Shown piece after piece: positions 22,965 to 33,364 of a DNA stretch of 64,000 nucleotides. Under the pieces are notes generated by a model. That model was not told where the DNA came from, searched no databases, and was given only the letters and a program-made list of their open reading frames with translations. Location: NCBI GenBank assembly GCA_018907035.1, contig JACCIC010000390.1, positions 1 to 64,000 on the forward strand, read 5' to 3'. The DNA is from Sycobia sp. Sy_11. Lineage: Eukaryota; Arthropoda; Insecta; Hymenoptera; Epichrysomallidae. The number at the start of each line of letters is the position of its first letter. The stretch's first letter is position 1. Made by a program: the position numbers and the translations under genes.

Positions 22965-22975
22965 GTACACATCTG
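22430..22975 (-). repeat. Dispersed repeat D, copy 1
   Basis: The reverse complement of this segment matches 47160-48110 in several blocks, including CACTTTCCAARGYTTCCTAC and a nearby RATTGTGCGTYAYAAG. It lacks the Penelope-like insert found in copy 2, so it shows the uninterrupted site near 22850. A (CA)n tract (22909-22961) lies at its right edge. No coding sequence is evident. Confidence 0.6.
22909..22961. repeat. (CA)n microsatellite
   Basis: About 26 CA units at the edge of dispersed repeat D. Confidence 0.95.
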
Positions 22976-22981
22976 TATATA

Positions 22982-22987
<6 letters not shown>

Positions 22988-23035
<48 letters not shown>
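22988..23035. repeat. (TA)n microsatellite
   Basis: About 24 TA units shortly after the (CA)n tract. Confidence 0.95.
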
Positions 23036-23037
<2 letters not shown>

Positions 23038-23999
23038 TAAATTTTTCGGTACTCTTATTTTTAAAAATGCATTTGAAAAACGATTCATCTAAAATTAATA
23101 AATTGCAAAAATCGAGAAGATGGATTGAATATTATTAATAGAAATAGAAACATATTAATAGAAATAAAATGTATTGGCATTTTATGTATCTTTGTCAGCA
23201 CATTCTTAATTTTTCTCGATGTGGTGAAAGTGTCAGATTCCAAAAAACAGCTTGTTTAATTTTTTAAAAAATATTTATACTTTTTTTACTTTTTCATCTA
23301 AAAGATATCATGTATAGAAATTCAAACTGTCTGTACAAATAACGAAAGAATGTTTAAAAGTATTTTGGAATCTCGAGCACAAGCGGGATAGATTCTCAAG
23401 AATTAAAAGTTTAAGAGTTCATAAAAAAATTGCAATAACTTGTATCTAAAAATAAATCGCATCGACTGTATTAAATAATTGAACTGGAAATATATTTATA
23501 TGAAATCATTCTTTAAGAAATCGCAAACCAATTTGAATTTTACTTTTTAGAATAGTATATAATTTTTTACAGCTTCTATACGTTGAAATTATGGATTCTA
23601 TATCAGGATTTTGCTTGAAAAATTTATTTTCGCAAATATGACACGAATTTGATAAAATTTGGTAGATTTATTCTAAAATCTCATACTTTAATTTGATTTA
23701 CTCAGAGTATATTGATCGCATCCATTTCGAACTTATTCAGTTAGAAGTTACACTTTACTTTGTAATCTAATTTGAAAATAAATTTAAAAAAATATGCACT
23801 TCTAAAAATTTTAAACATTCATATGTGAATTGTTGAAATATTATTAACATTCCCGTCTCTCAAATGAAATCGATTTTAAAAAACTATTTGAATCTGATAT
23901 TCTCATTTTCAGTAATATGCGCGGAGTTTAAATGCACCAGTCCGGGTCCAATTTAGTCATATGGTATGTGTCAAATTTGGTCATATATTTTCCTATTAC
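23036..23999. other. AT-rich intergenic DNA, nothing recognised
   Basis: No supported ORF, repeat or RNA gene seen. Confidence 0.5.
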
Positions 24000-24052
24000 C
24001 AGAGATAATAAGGGGAGATCGCCGACGCTTATGGGCCAGACTGCAGTAAAAA
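24000..24052 (+). repeat. CAGAGATAATAAGG-type transposon end, fragment 2
   Basis: It shares about 50 bases with 21084-21136 and the first ~26 with the ends of the 5-kb foldback. It lies about 30 bases upstream of the truncated LINE at 24080. Confidence 0.6.
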
Positions 24053-24079
24053 TTTTCGACTGAAAACAAGGGCCTCTAG

Positions 24080-26785
24080 CGGCCAAATAACTTGGAAAAA
24101 TCGAGGCCGCGTTGCGGGAAATCCCGGGTAACGTGATCGTGGCGGGCGACTTTAACGTGCGAGCGATCGAGTGGGGAATGCCCTTGACCAACAGACGAGG
24201 AAGACTGCTGCTGGAGATGGCCGCTAGGCTGGACCTGGCAGTAGTTAACGAAGGAACGATATCGACGTACAGACGACCGGGTTATGGTAACTCCATACCA
24301 GACGTGACTCTGACCTCGGACAGAATTCGAACTAGGATAAGGGCGTGGCGGGTGATCCAGGACTACACGGCCAGTGATCATCAGTACATTGCCTTCAAAC
24401 TGACAGACGTGACGAGACAGACGAGGAGACGGGGCACAAGATCTACGGGGTGGAACCCCAAACGCCTAGACATAGACGAACTCGAAAGGTATCTGCAAAA
24501 TGCAGAACCTCCCTTACGAGAGGTGCCTCAAGAGTTGACGAACCGGGACAGGGTGGAGGCGTTCACGGCGGCAACGACTGGCTTTCTCCAGCGCCTATGC
24601 GATGCCCCCAAGAAACGGAAAGTACGAAACAGACGAGGAACATACTGGTGGACAGCCGATCTCAGAATGGATCGCGGATCTCAGAAGCAATTGTTTGAAG
24701 CTGAGACGGAAAGCTCAACGAGCCCGAAGTCGAAGCGTAGTGGGACTATACTCTACGGAGTATAGTTGCGCCAGACAGCGACTGAGATACGCGATCAATG
24801 ACAGTAAGAAACGGTGTTGGACAAAACTAATCGACGAGGTAGACTCGGATCCCTGGGGCAACGGTTATAAAATTGTAACATGCGCCCTGGGAGGTCGGGA
24901 TCCGCCGGAACTACGAGACGCGAAAGTGATGGAGCGGATAGTAGAGAGACTTTTCCCAACCCATCCCAACAGAACGGACGCGACAAACGAAATAACAGAT
25001 ATAGAGATCCCTCTCTTCACGCAGGAAGAGCTCCGAAGAGCTTCGAATGCGTTGAAGCCTAACAAGGCCCCGGGTCCCGATGGCATACCTAGTGAGGTTT
25101 TACGGGTGGTCGCTTCGCGCCGCCCGGACATCCTTTTGGGTTTGTACAACGCGTGTCTGGTGGAGGGAGTTTTTAGCAGGCTCTGGAAGGAGGCTCGATT
25201 GGTTCTCATCCGTAAGTCTAAGGGGAACCCCGATTTGCCTTCTTCCTACAGGCCTCTCTGCCTACTAAATACAGCAGGGAAGCTGTTGGAGCTACTGCTG
25301 AGACCAAGACTGTCACAGGCAATTAAAAACGCCGGAGACCTATCCGAACAACAACACTGATTTTGAAAAGGACGGTCGACAATCGGAGCTATAGGTGACG
25401 TGACGAACATCTTTCACGCGGCGAACAGGGGCTGTCATGCAACCAGACCACTGGTTCTGTTGGTGATCCTGGACGTTCGTAACGCCTTTAACTCTGCAAA
25501 ATGGACAGAGATACTGGGGCCGTTGGAGTTGACTTTCAAGGTTGACTCCTATCTCCTTCGTATCATACGGGACTACTTACGAGACCGAGGACTGACGTAT
25601 GATACTTTGGACGGAAAGAAATGGAAACGCGTGACAGCGGGGGTCGCGCAGGGTTCCATTTTAGGCCCCGACTTCTGGAACGTACAATACGACGGTTTGC
25701 TGAGACTAGACATGCCCTCCGACGCGCGTCTCATTGCCTATGCCGACGATGTAGCAGCCGTGATAGTCGCACGCGACTATCATTTAATTCAATTAAAGCT
25801 GAATCAGGTCATGAGACGCGTGAACGAATGGATGACAGACCACGGACTGCAGCTCGCGCTGCAAAAGACTGAGTTGTTGCTGCTGACTCGCAGACGTATA
25901 CAGACGGTGGTTCCGATGACGTTAGGGACGGAAAGACTGGAAACCAGGAGTGAATTCAAGTACCTTGGCGTTACCTTGGATACGAAGCTGAGCTTCTGGC
26001 CCCACCTACGAAACGCGGCGACAAAGACAGCAGAAAAGACCAAGGCTCTAAGTAGACTGATGGCCAATACGAACGGGCCGAAACAGAACGTTCGCAAACT
26101 GCTGATGAGCGTTACGCACTCGATTTTGCTTTACGGGGCGGAGGTTTGGGCCGACGCGATGAATATCAGGAAACGCGCGAACGCCATGAAAAGCGTACAA
26201 AGGGTGGGCGCGTTAAGAATCGCGTGCGCGTATCGTACCGTGTCTGAGAGCGCCGTTTTCGTGATTGCTGGGGTCATTCCCATTGATCTGCTCGCGACCG
26301 AACGGAAGCGAATTTACGAGCGGAACTCGAACGTTGGAAGGGAAGACGCTGTGACTGAAGAACGGACGAAGACCATCGAGACATGGCAAAGACGGTGAAC
26401 GACGGATGAAAGAGGACGGTGGACGAAAAGACTAATACCCGAAATCGGTCCGTGGAAAGAGAGGAAATACGGAGAGGTGAACTGCTACCTTACCCAATTT
26501 CTGTCCGGACACGGATACTTCCGTAAGTACCTCCGCAAGATGAAGAGGGTCGCCTCTTCAGAATGCAAGTACTGGGGATGGGCTTGGGACGATGCGGAGC
26601 ACACATTTTTTGTGTGCGAACATTGGACTGTGCCACGACTAGAGTTACAGACGAGGACAGGAGTGATCACGCCAGAGAACGTGACGAAAATTATGATGAC
26701 GGACGCGGACAGCTGGCGGTTGATCGCAAAATACGTTATGAATGTGCTTCAGAACAAAAGAGCAGATGGATGTCTGGACGATTGA
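24080..26785 (+). pseudogene. LINE ORF2 (endonuclease-RT) with frameshift and stops
   Basis: The first part (to 24765) is the C-terminal half of an AP-type endonuclease: VIVAGDFN, then TLTSDRI and YTASDHQYIAF with the terminal SDH motif. A frameshift lies between about 24740 and 24770. The second frame carries the RT: NKAPGPDGIP, SSYRPLCLLN, then two TGA stops at 25358 and 25364 where the family reads QHGF.KGRST. It continues with LDVRNAFNSAKW, AQGSILGP and the catalytic YADD box (YADDVAAVIVA, about 25738). A third in-frame TGA sits at 26396. The C-terminal CX2CX8HX4C motif reads CKYWGWAWDDAEHTFFVC: its second Cys is Trp here but intact in the 63-kb copy. R1-clade assignment rests on domain order and wording. 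Confidence 0.85.
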
Positions 26786-27031
26786 AAGTCTATGAAGAGT
26801 AAATGTAATATCGAGTATGCATGAGAATCTGGAATGAAGGACATGAACGTGAAATGACCACGCAAGGAGTGCCGCCCAGGCTGAAGTAATGTGTATAACA
26901 GTTCCGGGCTGGTGTCGGTGCAACACGGAGTTACGTGTTTAGTGCGTAGTGACATGGGTTTTCTATCGAGTCGCACATACTCCGGTGGTCGTTTTTCAGG
27001 ACCATTCTTGCTGAACGACCATCGGAGATGC
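26786..27031 (+). other. LINE 3' UTR
   Basis: It is shared with the inverted copy at 63183-63430. A possible hairpin is formed by CACATACTCCGGTGGTCG and CGACCATCGGAGATG near the end, which may matter for RT template recognition. Confidence 0.6.
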
Positions 27032-27198
27032 TATCATTGACTATTCTATATACTCCGTTAGTTTGATTATATTTTTTTGGGAACTCTTGGTACAGAAAAT
27101 TTGTAGAATAAGAAATACGTTTTTTGATGAAATCTATAACTTTTGTTAACAATCCTTAACAAATAATATTAGGTGCGCTATAATGTTTTGTGGAATTA

Positions 27199-27371
27199 AA
27201 TTAAATAATTGAAATATATTTCTAAAAATATAATATATATTCATCCTTGGATGATTCCACAGATTCCACAATTAATTAATTAATTTGTCGATGTTGTACA
27301 TTGCTTAATCTGTGAAATCATCCAAGGATGAATATATATTATATTCTTAGAAATATATCTCAATTATTTAA
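27199..27371. repeat. Long-hairpin MITE-like inverted repeat
   Basis: Arms of about 64 bases (27199-27262 and 27308-27371) pair with only a few mismatches around a 45-base loop; each arm carries ATTCATCCTTGGATGAT. The whole is palindromic with TTAA-like ends. It could be a small foldback transposon or a hairpin RNA source. No transcription evidence can be seen. Confidence 0.75.
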
Positions 27372-28199
27372 CAAATCTTTTTGAAACTTTTCGTATTTTA
27401 CAAGATAATTTAGAAAAACCAAATTTTCACCATTATATTTATGATAAGCACTCCAAAAAACATAAACAATATTTCAATATACTAAAGTAAGGCATAATAT
27501 AATATGCAGATACAATCTCATTTTTGTTAATTCAAAAAGTAACTAGATTTTTCTGTCAGTAATATAATACAACACAAACTCTCTGCTAAAGATTCTGTAA
27601 AATAAAATTTTTGTAAAAGCCTAAAAATCAAATCCTTCGGGTACTAGACAATAAATGGATATTATAAACAAATATGAATATGAAAAACAATTATTAATAA
27701 ATAATGGAAATGAATTTTACAAAATTATTCTATGAATCTCTTCTCTAGATCGTCACAGACAGCTTTATTTTCTGTGATTTACTGTACAATAAGACTAAAA
27801 GTTTATATAAACATAATATTACTTGTATAATAATATATATAATATATTTATATAAAATAATATAAATTTACGTTGCGCTACACATTGAAAACAAGTCTAA
27901 ATGAAAATGAGTCAATTTGAGAAAAGTATATTTATTGCAATCCAACAAACATTCATTCAAATTCTATTATTTGAAACAAAAAACACAGAGCTATAAAAGG
28001 AACGAATATTCTGCAATTTCGAAACGACCGTGTATTTGAAATAAATTGTTAGGTTTATTTGAAGAGGAAAAAAATATTTGTTACGTTACAATATTTTTAA
28101 ATGATTAAAATTTCTAATACACCATACTTGCCTTATTCTATACTTTTATATAAAATAAATTTAAAGTATGTTTTAGTTGTGTAAGTAATTTTTAAAATT
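27372..28199. other. AT-rich intergenic DNA, nothing recognised
   Basis: No supported ORF or repeat. Confidence 0.5.
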
Positions 28200-28536
28200 A
28201 ACACTTTTACTGCTGAGGAATACATGGCTGGATGTAACTGGCTTATTAACCAGTTAAGCACTCTCTATTTATTAGGATTAAGTTCTAATAATAACCCTTA
28301 TTAACATTCAAAGCTCGCGGGTTTCTCTCTATCTAATTCTTCGCGCGCGTGGCCGTCTCTCCCCACTCCCCGCTCTCTTTCACTTACCTTTCCGCCGGTG
28401 TACTTGTGCGTCGGCCTGTAACAGATCAACATTTATACATGGAAATATACAAATACATATTTACAGGCTACGGCTAGAGAGAGCGCAACGGGACGTGGGA
28501 AAGCAAGCGCACGTAGTGCTTGCGTTCCCCGTCACA
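28200..28536 (-). repeat. Probable 3' LTR of Gypsy element 2 (left limit uncertain)
   Basis: On the minus strand it begins TGTGACGGGGAACGC at 28536, right after the purine run. No second copy exists in the window to fix the other end, so the limit near 28200 is a guess. Confidence 0.4.
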
Positions 28537-28548
28537 CGCCCCCACTCC
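28537..28548 (-). promoter_or_regulatory. Polypurine tract of Gypsy element 2
   Basis: GGAGTGGGGGCG on the minus strand immediately precedes the TGTGACG LTR start. Confidence 0.55.
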
Positions 28549-29137
28549 AGACGCTGATAGCCGAAGCGTGACAGCTCGACCCAACATCTCTCTCTCGGAT
28601 CGACCATCGTGTCAGGATGAGGAACTGGAATGGCTGCGGTCTACCGCTGGGATCACCGGAATGAGGAAGGACGGGTAAAGAACTCCCTTCCCTAGACGCA
28701 GTTGTTTTTGGAGGGCCGGATTCACCGGCATACCGTCGACGAGTTCGGAAGTTAATCGGCCCGTTGACGGGCGCGGGCTTGGGCCCGAGTGTGACGGGGG
28801 AATCGGTCCCGCGGCGGGGTTGAGCGTCCACTCTTCCTGGGGCGGACCTTCGCCTTACCAGGCGCGTGTCGTTATGACAGGCGGCTTCGCTGTTATTGGG
28901 CTCCGCAGGGGCTCGCGCTTGGGTTCTTCGACGGGTTACGATTCACATCCTACGCGGTCTCCCTAATCTACCCGGTGCGATATCGGTGTTAGATCGCGGG
29001 GCATTGCCCGCGCAGGTATCGCTTCGCACGCTCGTATCGGAATTATAATGAGGCGCGTCGTCGGGGCGCCGTACGCTCACCAGTGATGTTACAATGCGGA
29101 TTCGCTCGCTCGCCTCGACATTACAATTCGACGCATC
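28549..29137 (-). other. GC-rich non-coding 3' region of Gypsy element 2
   Basis: No domain recognised. A 99-codon minus frame at 28532-28831 is proline/arginine-rich and unsupported. Confidence 0.5.
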
Positions 29138-31157
29138 TCAGTCACGTTCTTCGCCGGAAGGCTCTTCCGTGTCGGAACTGCTATCATCTTCGGGGTCGTG
29201 ATCTCGATGGTAGGGCTTCAGGTCGGCGACGTGATGCTTACCAGCATCTCTTCTTGTAGAGTCGATCAGTCGATAAACATTCGTGCCGAGTTTCTCCATG
29301 ATGGTAAAGGGCCCGTCGAATTTCGGGGCCAGCTTGGCGCTGACGCCCTGTATGCCTGACGAGAGGATGCGATTACGCCGCCATACGCGATCACCAATCG
29401 CGTAATGAACGTCGCGACGTCTCGCATTAAAATAGCGAGCTTGCTTTGCCTGCGCTTTCTGCGAGTTTTCCGCTGCCTTTAGATGGAGATCAGATAATTT
29501 CTCCATGCGCTCTTTCCAGTGTTGTAGAGCAGCCTCTTCTTGCGCAATCTGTGCGCGCTGCTCCTCCTGACGACGGTCTGTGCCAGGGGCTGAGGGGTGA
29601 CGACCCGTGTTAAGGAAGGCTGGACTTACGCCAATGGAGTCTTGTACGGATGTATTGTACGCGAACATCAGCTCGGCGATGTGCGCATCCCAAGTACTGT
29701 GAGATTCCTCAATGAAGGCGATTATTGCGGTCTTCAGAGTCCTATTGACCCTCTCTACAGGATTGGCTTGAGCGTGATAAGGAGGTATCGTGGAATGCTC
29801 CACCCCACGCTCCACAAGGAATTTCTCAATGATTTTATTACGAAATTTGGTGCCATTGTCCGCAGGATATGTTCGAGCCACCTGAGGTGCTCGTCAAAGC
29901 TCTCCGTAGCGATGATCACATCATCGAGCTAGGCGAAAGCCACCGGCTCCATTTCAGGGCCGATCAGCTTGTCGCTTAACTGCTGAAAGTTGGCGGGTCC
30001 ACCGGCGACACCATATGGCATACGGGTCCATTCGAATAACCCCATGCCTGGAACCATGAAGGCAGAGAGGTGTCGCGATTCCTCACGAAGAGGGACCTGA
30101 TGGTAGGTGCGGCTGAGGTCCAGTGTGGAGATGTATCGCGCATTTCTCAGTTTCCGTAAGATTACGTCCATGTAAAGAAGCGGATACGCGCTGACCTTGG
30201 ACACGGAATTCAATTTGCGATAGTCCAACAGAATCGGTAGCTCACGTCGCTCTTGCGAACCATCACGACGGGGCTAGATCACTCGCTAGTTGATCTGCAA
30301 ATTACGCCTTGATCAAGCATTTTGCGAATTTGCGCATGCATCTCCAGCTCTATCTTCTGAGAGACCGGATAATAATGCTGCTTAATCGGCTTAGCATCGC
30401 CGACATCGATCACGTGGTCGGTCAGATGCGTGCAGCCCAGAGGCTGATCAGCCGGAGGCAGTATCCGGTCGAGGAGTTCCTCGAGAGCTCGACGTTGACT
30501 ATCGTCAATATCGGCCAAGCCTATGGAGGCAAGCGAATACGCCGAGGTAACTGAGACGGTGCAGAGTTGTAACGGAACGAAATCCGCAGCACTCTCGATC
30601 GATATGGTGTTGTCGCGCGGATGGATGACCGCATTGAAGGCGCGGTAGAAGTCTGCACCGAGCAGACAGTCATTTTCCAAGTCTGGAATTATGATGACGT
30701 CTAGCTCCATTTCTACGTCTGCTATGGCAAACGGAAGGGCCACCTGGCCTATTATCGGCTCAATTTTTCACGTGGCGAGTCGAGCGCCAGATTCAGGAAA
30801 GGGTCGAACTAGACGACCGAGGGCAGATGCAATCTGCAGGCCGATTGCTCCGAGAGCTGTACGAGCAGCCCCTGCATCAAGCAGTGCATGAATGCGAAAC
30901 TCGCCTATGCCTACCTGTACCCACCATCGTGAATACCGATCGGGGTCGACACTTGTGGCTGAGTCAGCGGAGTCACGGTCGTGATGCTCCTCCTTTACAG
31001 ACAGGAGGGGGCAATCATCATTACCCTGTGTCCTCGCAGCTGCATGCTGATCTTCAGAGGTCTCACGGAGCGTAGGGGCGAGTTGGACCTCAATTACTCG
31101 CCCTTTTTCGCATTTCCCGAACACTTGGGACAGCTGCGCAAGGTGTGGCCAGGCCAA
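29138..31157 (-). pseudogene. pol: Pol of Gypsy element 2 (PR, RT, integrase fused by deletion)
   Basis: Protease is at 31157-30768; its active site reads DAG (HALLDAGAARTALG) instead of DTG. The same frame resumes at 30743-30279 with CLLGADFYRAFNAVI and the RT N-terminus. RT blocks follow at 30228-29929 (DYRKLNSVSKVSAYPL, RMPYGVAGGPANFQQL). The catalytic box has a TAG in place of the Tyr before LDD (29930-29932). About 15 codons later the RT joins directly to an integrase core at about 29880 (PADNGTKFRNKI), so the rest of RT, RNase H and the N-terminal half of integrase are deleted. The integrase tail runs to 29138 with VERVNRTLK (catalytic Glu) and a KFDGPF segment. It cannot be functional. 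Confidence 0.85.
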
Positions 31158-33019
31158 CTACAGCCCCAGCACAAGAACCGCGGATCAGGACCTGCTGTCC
31201 GACCTTTGTTCTTGTCACTGAGGGCCTCGCGCACCAGTTTTCCTTTGAAGGAGGGCTTTCCTGTACGCGGCGACCTTGGGCGTAAGTCGCGACCGCTCCT
31301 CTTTGGGATAAGGGCTGCGACACCTGGCGCCTCTAAATCAGGTGAGGTGGCTCTAAAGCCAGACTCTTGCAAAACTTCTCATATCAAAGCTTTGAAGTTG
31401 GGCGACTTCACGTCCACGGCCGCGATCCTTGGTTTCGGGCGCGATCGAGACGTGTCTGCCGCATGGAAGGCCACTTCGGGCATTATGCATTCCTCAGGTG
31501 ACGGCGGTGGCCTATAATTTCGTTCCGCATCGAGGACGCATTCGGCCTCTCGAGCAAGCTAGATTAGCCGATTGACGCTTGTAATCTTCTCCCGCGGAAC
31601 TAACTTCTGTACCTCCGGGAGTAGATTACGGTAGATAAGGGCGAGTTGTTTGTCGTCCGACCATGGTTCTTCGAACCGCTTGAGAATCGTTAACAAACAA
31701 AACACGTAGTCACGTGTGGGCTCGCGTTTCGCCTGTGTACGCTGCTGCGCTTCGCTGATTAGCTCAGCTTGGAAGCGTCGATCGACGCCGTAGTAGCTCC
31801 GGGCTGCGTGGCAGAACTCTTGCCACGTGGTCCAGTCCTTCCGGGATAGACGGTACCAATGCAGGGCGACACCGTCGAGGAGCTCCGTCATGGCATTGAG
31901 CATGTCCTCGTCCGTGAGCGGTGTCAACCTGCGACATTCCGCGATCCTCTGCAGAAATTCTTCTACGCTTTTCCCCTTGGCACCATTGAATCTAATTTCC
32001 CATTGACGCACGGTGTTACCAATATCCGTGCTCTGGGCCAAGGTGCTTGACAGCGTTGATCGCGTTATATTCGCGGGCGAGTTCATCACATCTCGATCCA
32101 TGTGATGCCCCCTTCCAGGCCCTTGGTATCGAGGGTGGTAAGGAGCCGAAAACGTAGGCTCGTTGGTCGACCCTACAAACCTATTACTGTTGAGGTTTTT
32201 GTCACTTTCCAAGTATTGCAGATCGTACGTGTCTTGGAAAGTGACACGGTCGCGTCGCGCCGATTTCTGCAGCTGTTGCTGAATGCTAGCTAGCGTAGCG
32301 TGCATCTCATTTTGTCTCTGCTGCAAATCTTGGACAGTGCAGTTTTGGTGTTGCATCCAAGTTTGCAGCATATTTTGCAGGCCATGTAATCCCTGACGAA
32401 GGTTTACATTGTTTTCGAGGTCAGTAGGTTGAGGCTCGACTGTTGTATTCGTCGTATGAGATGCGACTTGCGCCTGACGTGTGATGTCATTCGTGACACA
32501 CGAGTCGGGAGGCGTAGTTACGCTCGTGATGGCTGCCTGAATCGGCGATTCGTTGGCAGTGCTCCATGCGAGCGGTTCATGCCTGTTTATCTCAGCCAAA
32601 TTGAAGTCGATCAGATTTTGTATTTCGTGATCGACAGCTGCTGTGCTACTTCTTTGGTCTGTGCTCAGATGAATTTCCCGAGCCTGCTGTATGTCAGCTG
32701 ATTCATCCGCTTGTTCGGCGTATGTCGCTTCCATTCGATCCAAAATATAAGACTTTGTTGCGTCGCGCATTGTCGTGGTGACGATTATCTTTAACAGATT
32801 TTTATCTCTGCGCGCGCGTGTTTTTATACTATCACTGTTACTCTCGCATTCCACAAAATCTCCCGGGCTATAATTTCCTGCTAGTCTGTGGTATAGCCTA
32901 GCAGCCCTTTGAAATGGGGAACCCTCATTTTTTAATTCTAGTTCCGCTGTCATTATGTTTATTTCTTCCTCACATAGGCTTTGAAGCCAGTCGTTAAATT
33001 CGTTTGGCGGATTTGCCAT
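31094..33019 (-). pseudogene. gag: Gag of Gypsy element 2
   Basis: A long open frame of 486 codons (33019-31559) starts MANPPNEFNDWLQSLCEEE and contains a Gln-rich coiled region (LQQRQNEMHATLASIQQQLQ). It then carries a clear retrotransposon gag domain: FNGAKGKSVEEFLQRIAECR, WTTWQEFCHAARSYYG and QQRTQAKREPTRDYV. The same frame continues after a TAG at 31559 and a second stop near 31378 to a zinc knuckle, CWGCSWPGHTLRSC, at 31372-31094. So gag is intact through its core domain but cut from its nucleocapsid by two in-frame stops. The Met at 33019 is the first in the frame and follows an A-rich leader. Confidence 0.85.
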
Positions 33020-33362
33020 CTTTTATTTCTTCAGTTGAAAATTAGAAGAAGACAAACGAACAAACGGAAAAAGAAAAAAAAATACAACGTGAGAAAAATA
33101 GAACGTTACAGCCAAATCTTTTAATTAAATAATTAAAAGCAAATAATTAAAAGCCGGAAATCTCAAGAGATAGTGGAGTGCGAGGGCGAAAACGCAAAAA
33201 TTAGACGGGACTGACGCAAAAAAAAACAGAAAATATAAGAGAAAAAAAATTCAACAATTTTCAAAAATTTTCAAAAAAAAATTTACCAAAAATTTTCCCA
33301 AAATTCTTATTTTGGCTTTCGAATTCTCGATTTTCCAAAAAAAATTTATTTTGAAATTGTAT
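33020..33362 (-). other. A-rich leader of Gypsy element 2
   Basis: Non-coding sequence upstream of gag up to the mariner insertion. No LTR or primer-binding site could be recognised in it. Confidence 0.45.
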
Positions 33363-33364
33363 TA

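Larger units (their letters stand above)
24080..27031 (+). mobile_element. R1-like non-LTR retrotransposon (LINE), 5'-truncated
   Basis: It starts abruptly inside the endonuclease domain and runs through RT, a C-terminal Cys/His motif and a ~245-base 3' UTR. Another copy of the same 3' end lies inverted at 63183-64000. Both copies stop right after CATCGGAGATGC with different flanks and no poly(A) tail, which defines the true 3' terminus. 5' truncation is the usual result of incomplete target-primed reverse transcription. Confidence 0.85.
28200..33362 (-). mobile_element. Gypsy-type LTR retrotransposon 2 (minus strand, internally deleted)
   Basis: Order on the minus strand is leader, gag (33019-31094), protease, RT, then a direct join to integrase ending at 29138. 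A GC-rich non-coding 3' region follows, then a purine run and an LTR-like TGTGACGGGG start at 28536. The 5' LTR is not recognisable; a mariner has inserted at 33365. GC content is much higher than the surroundings. RT and gag wording resemble Gypsy element 1, so the two are probably of related lineage. Confidence 0.8.

Noticed and set aside
28532..28831. 99-codon minus frame downstream of Gypsy element 2 integrase
   Set aside because: It runs into the proposed polypurine tract and LTR start and has only compositional Pro/Arg richness.
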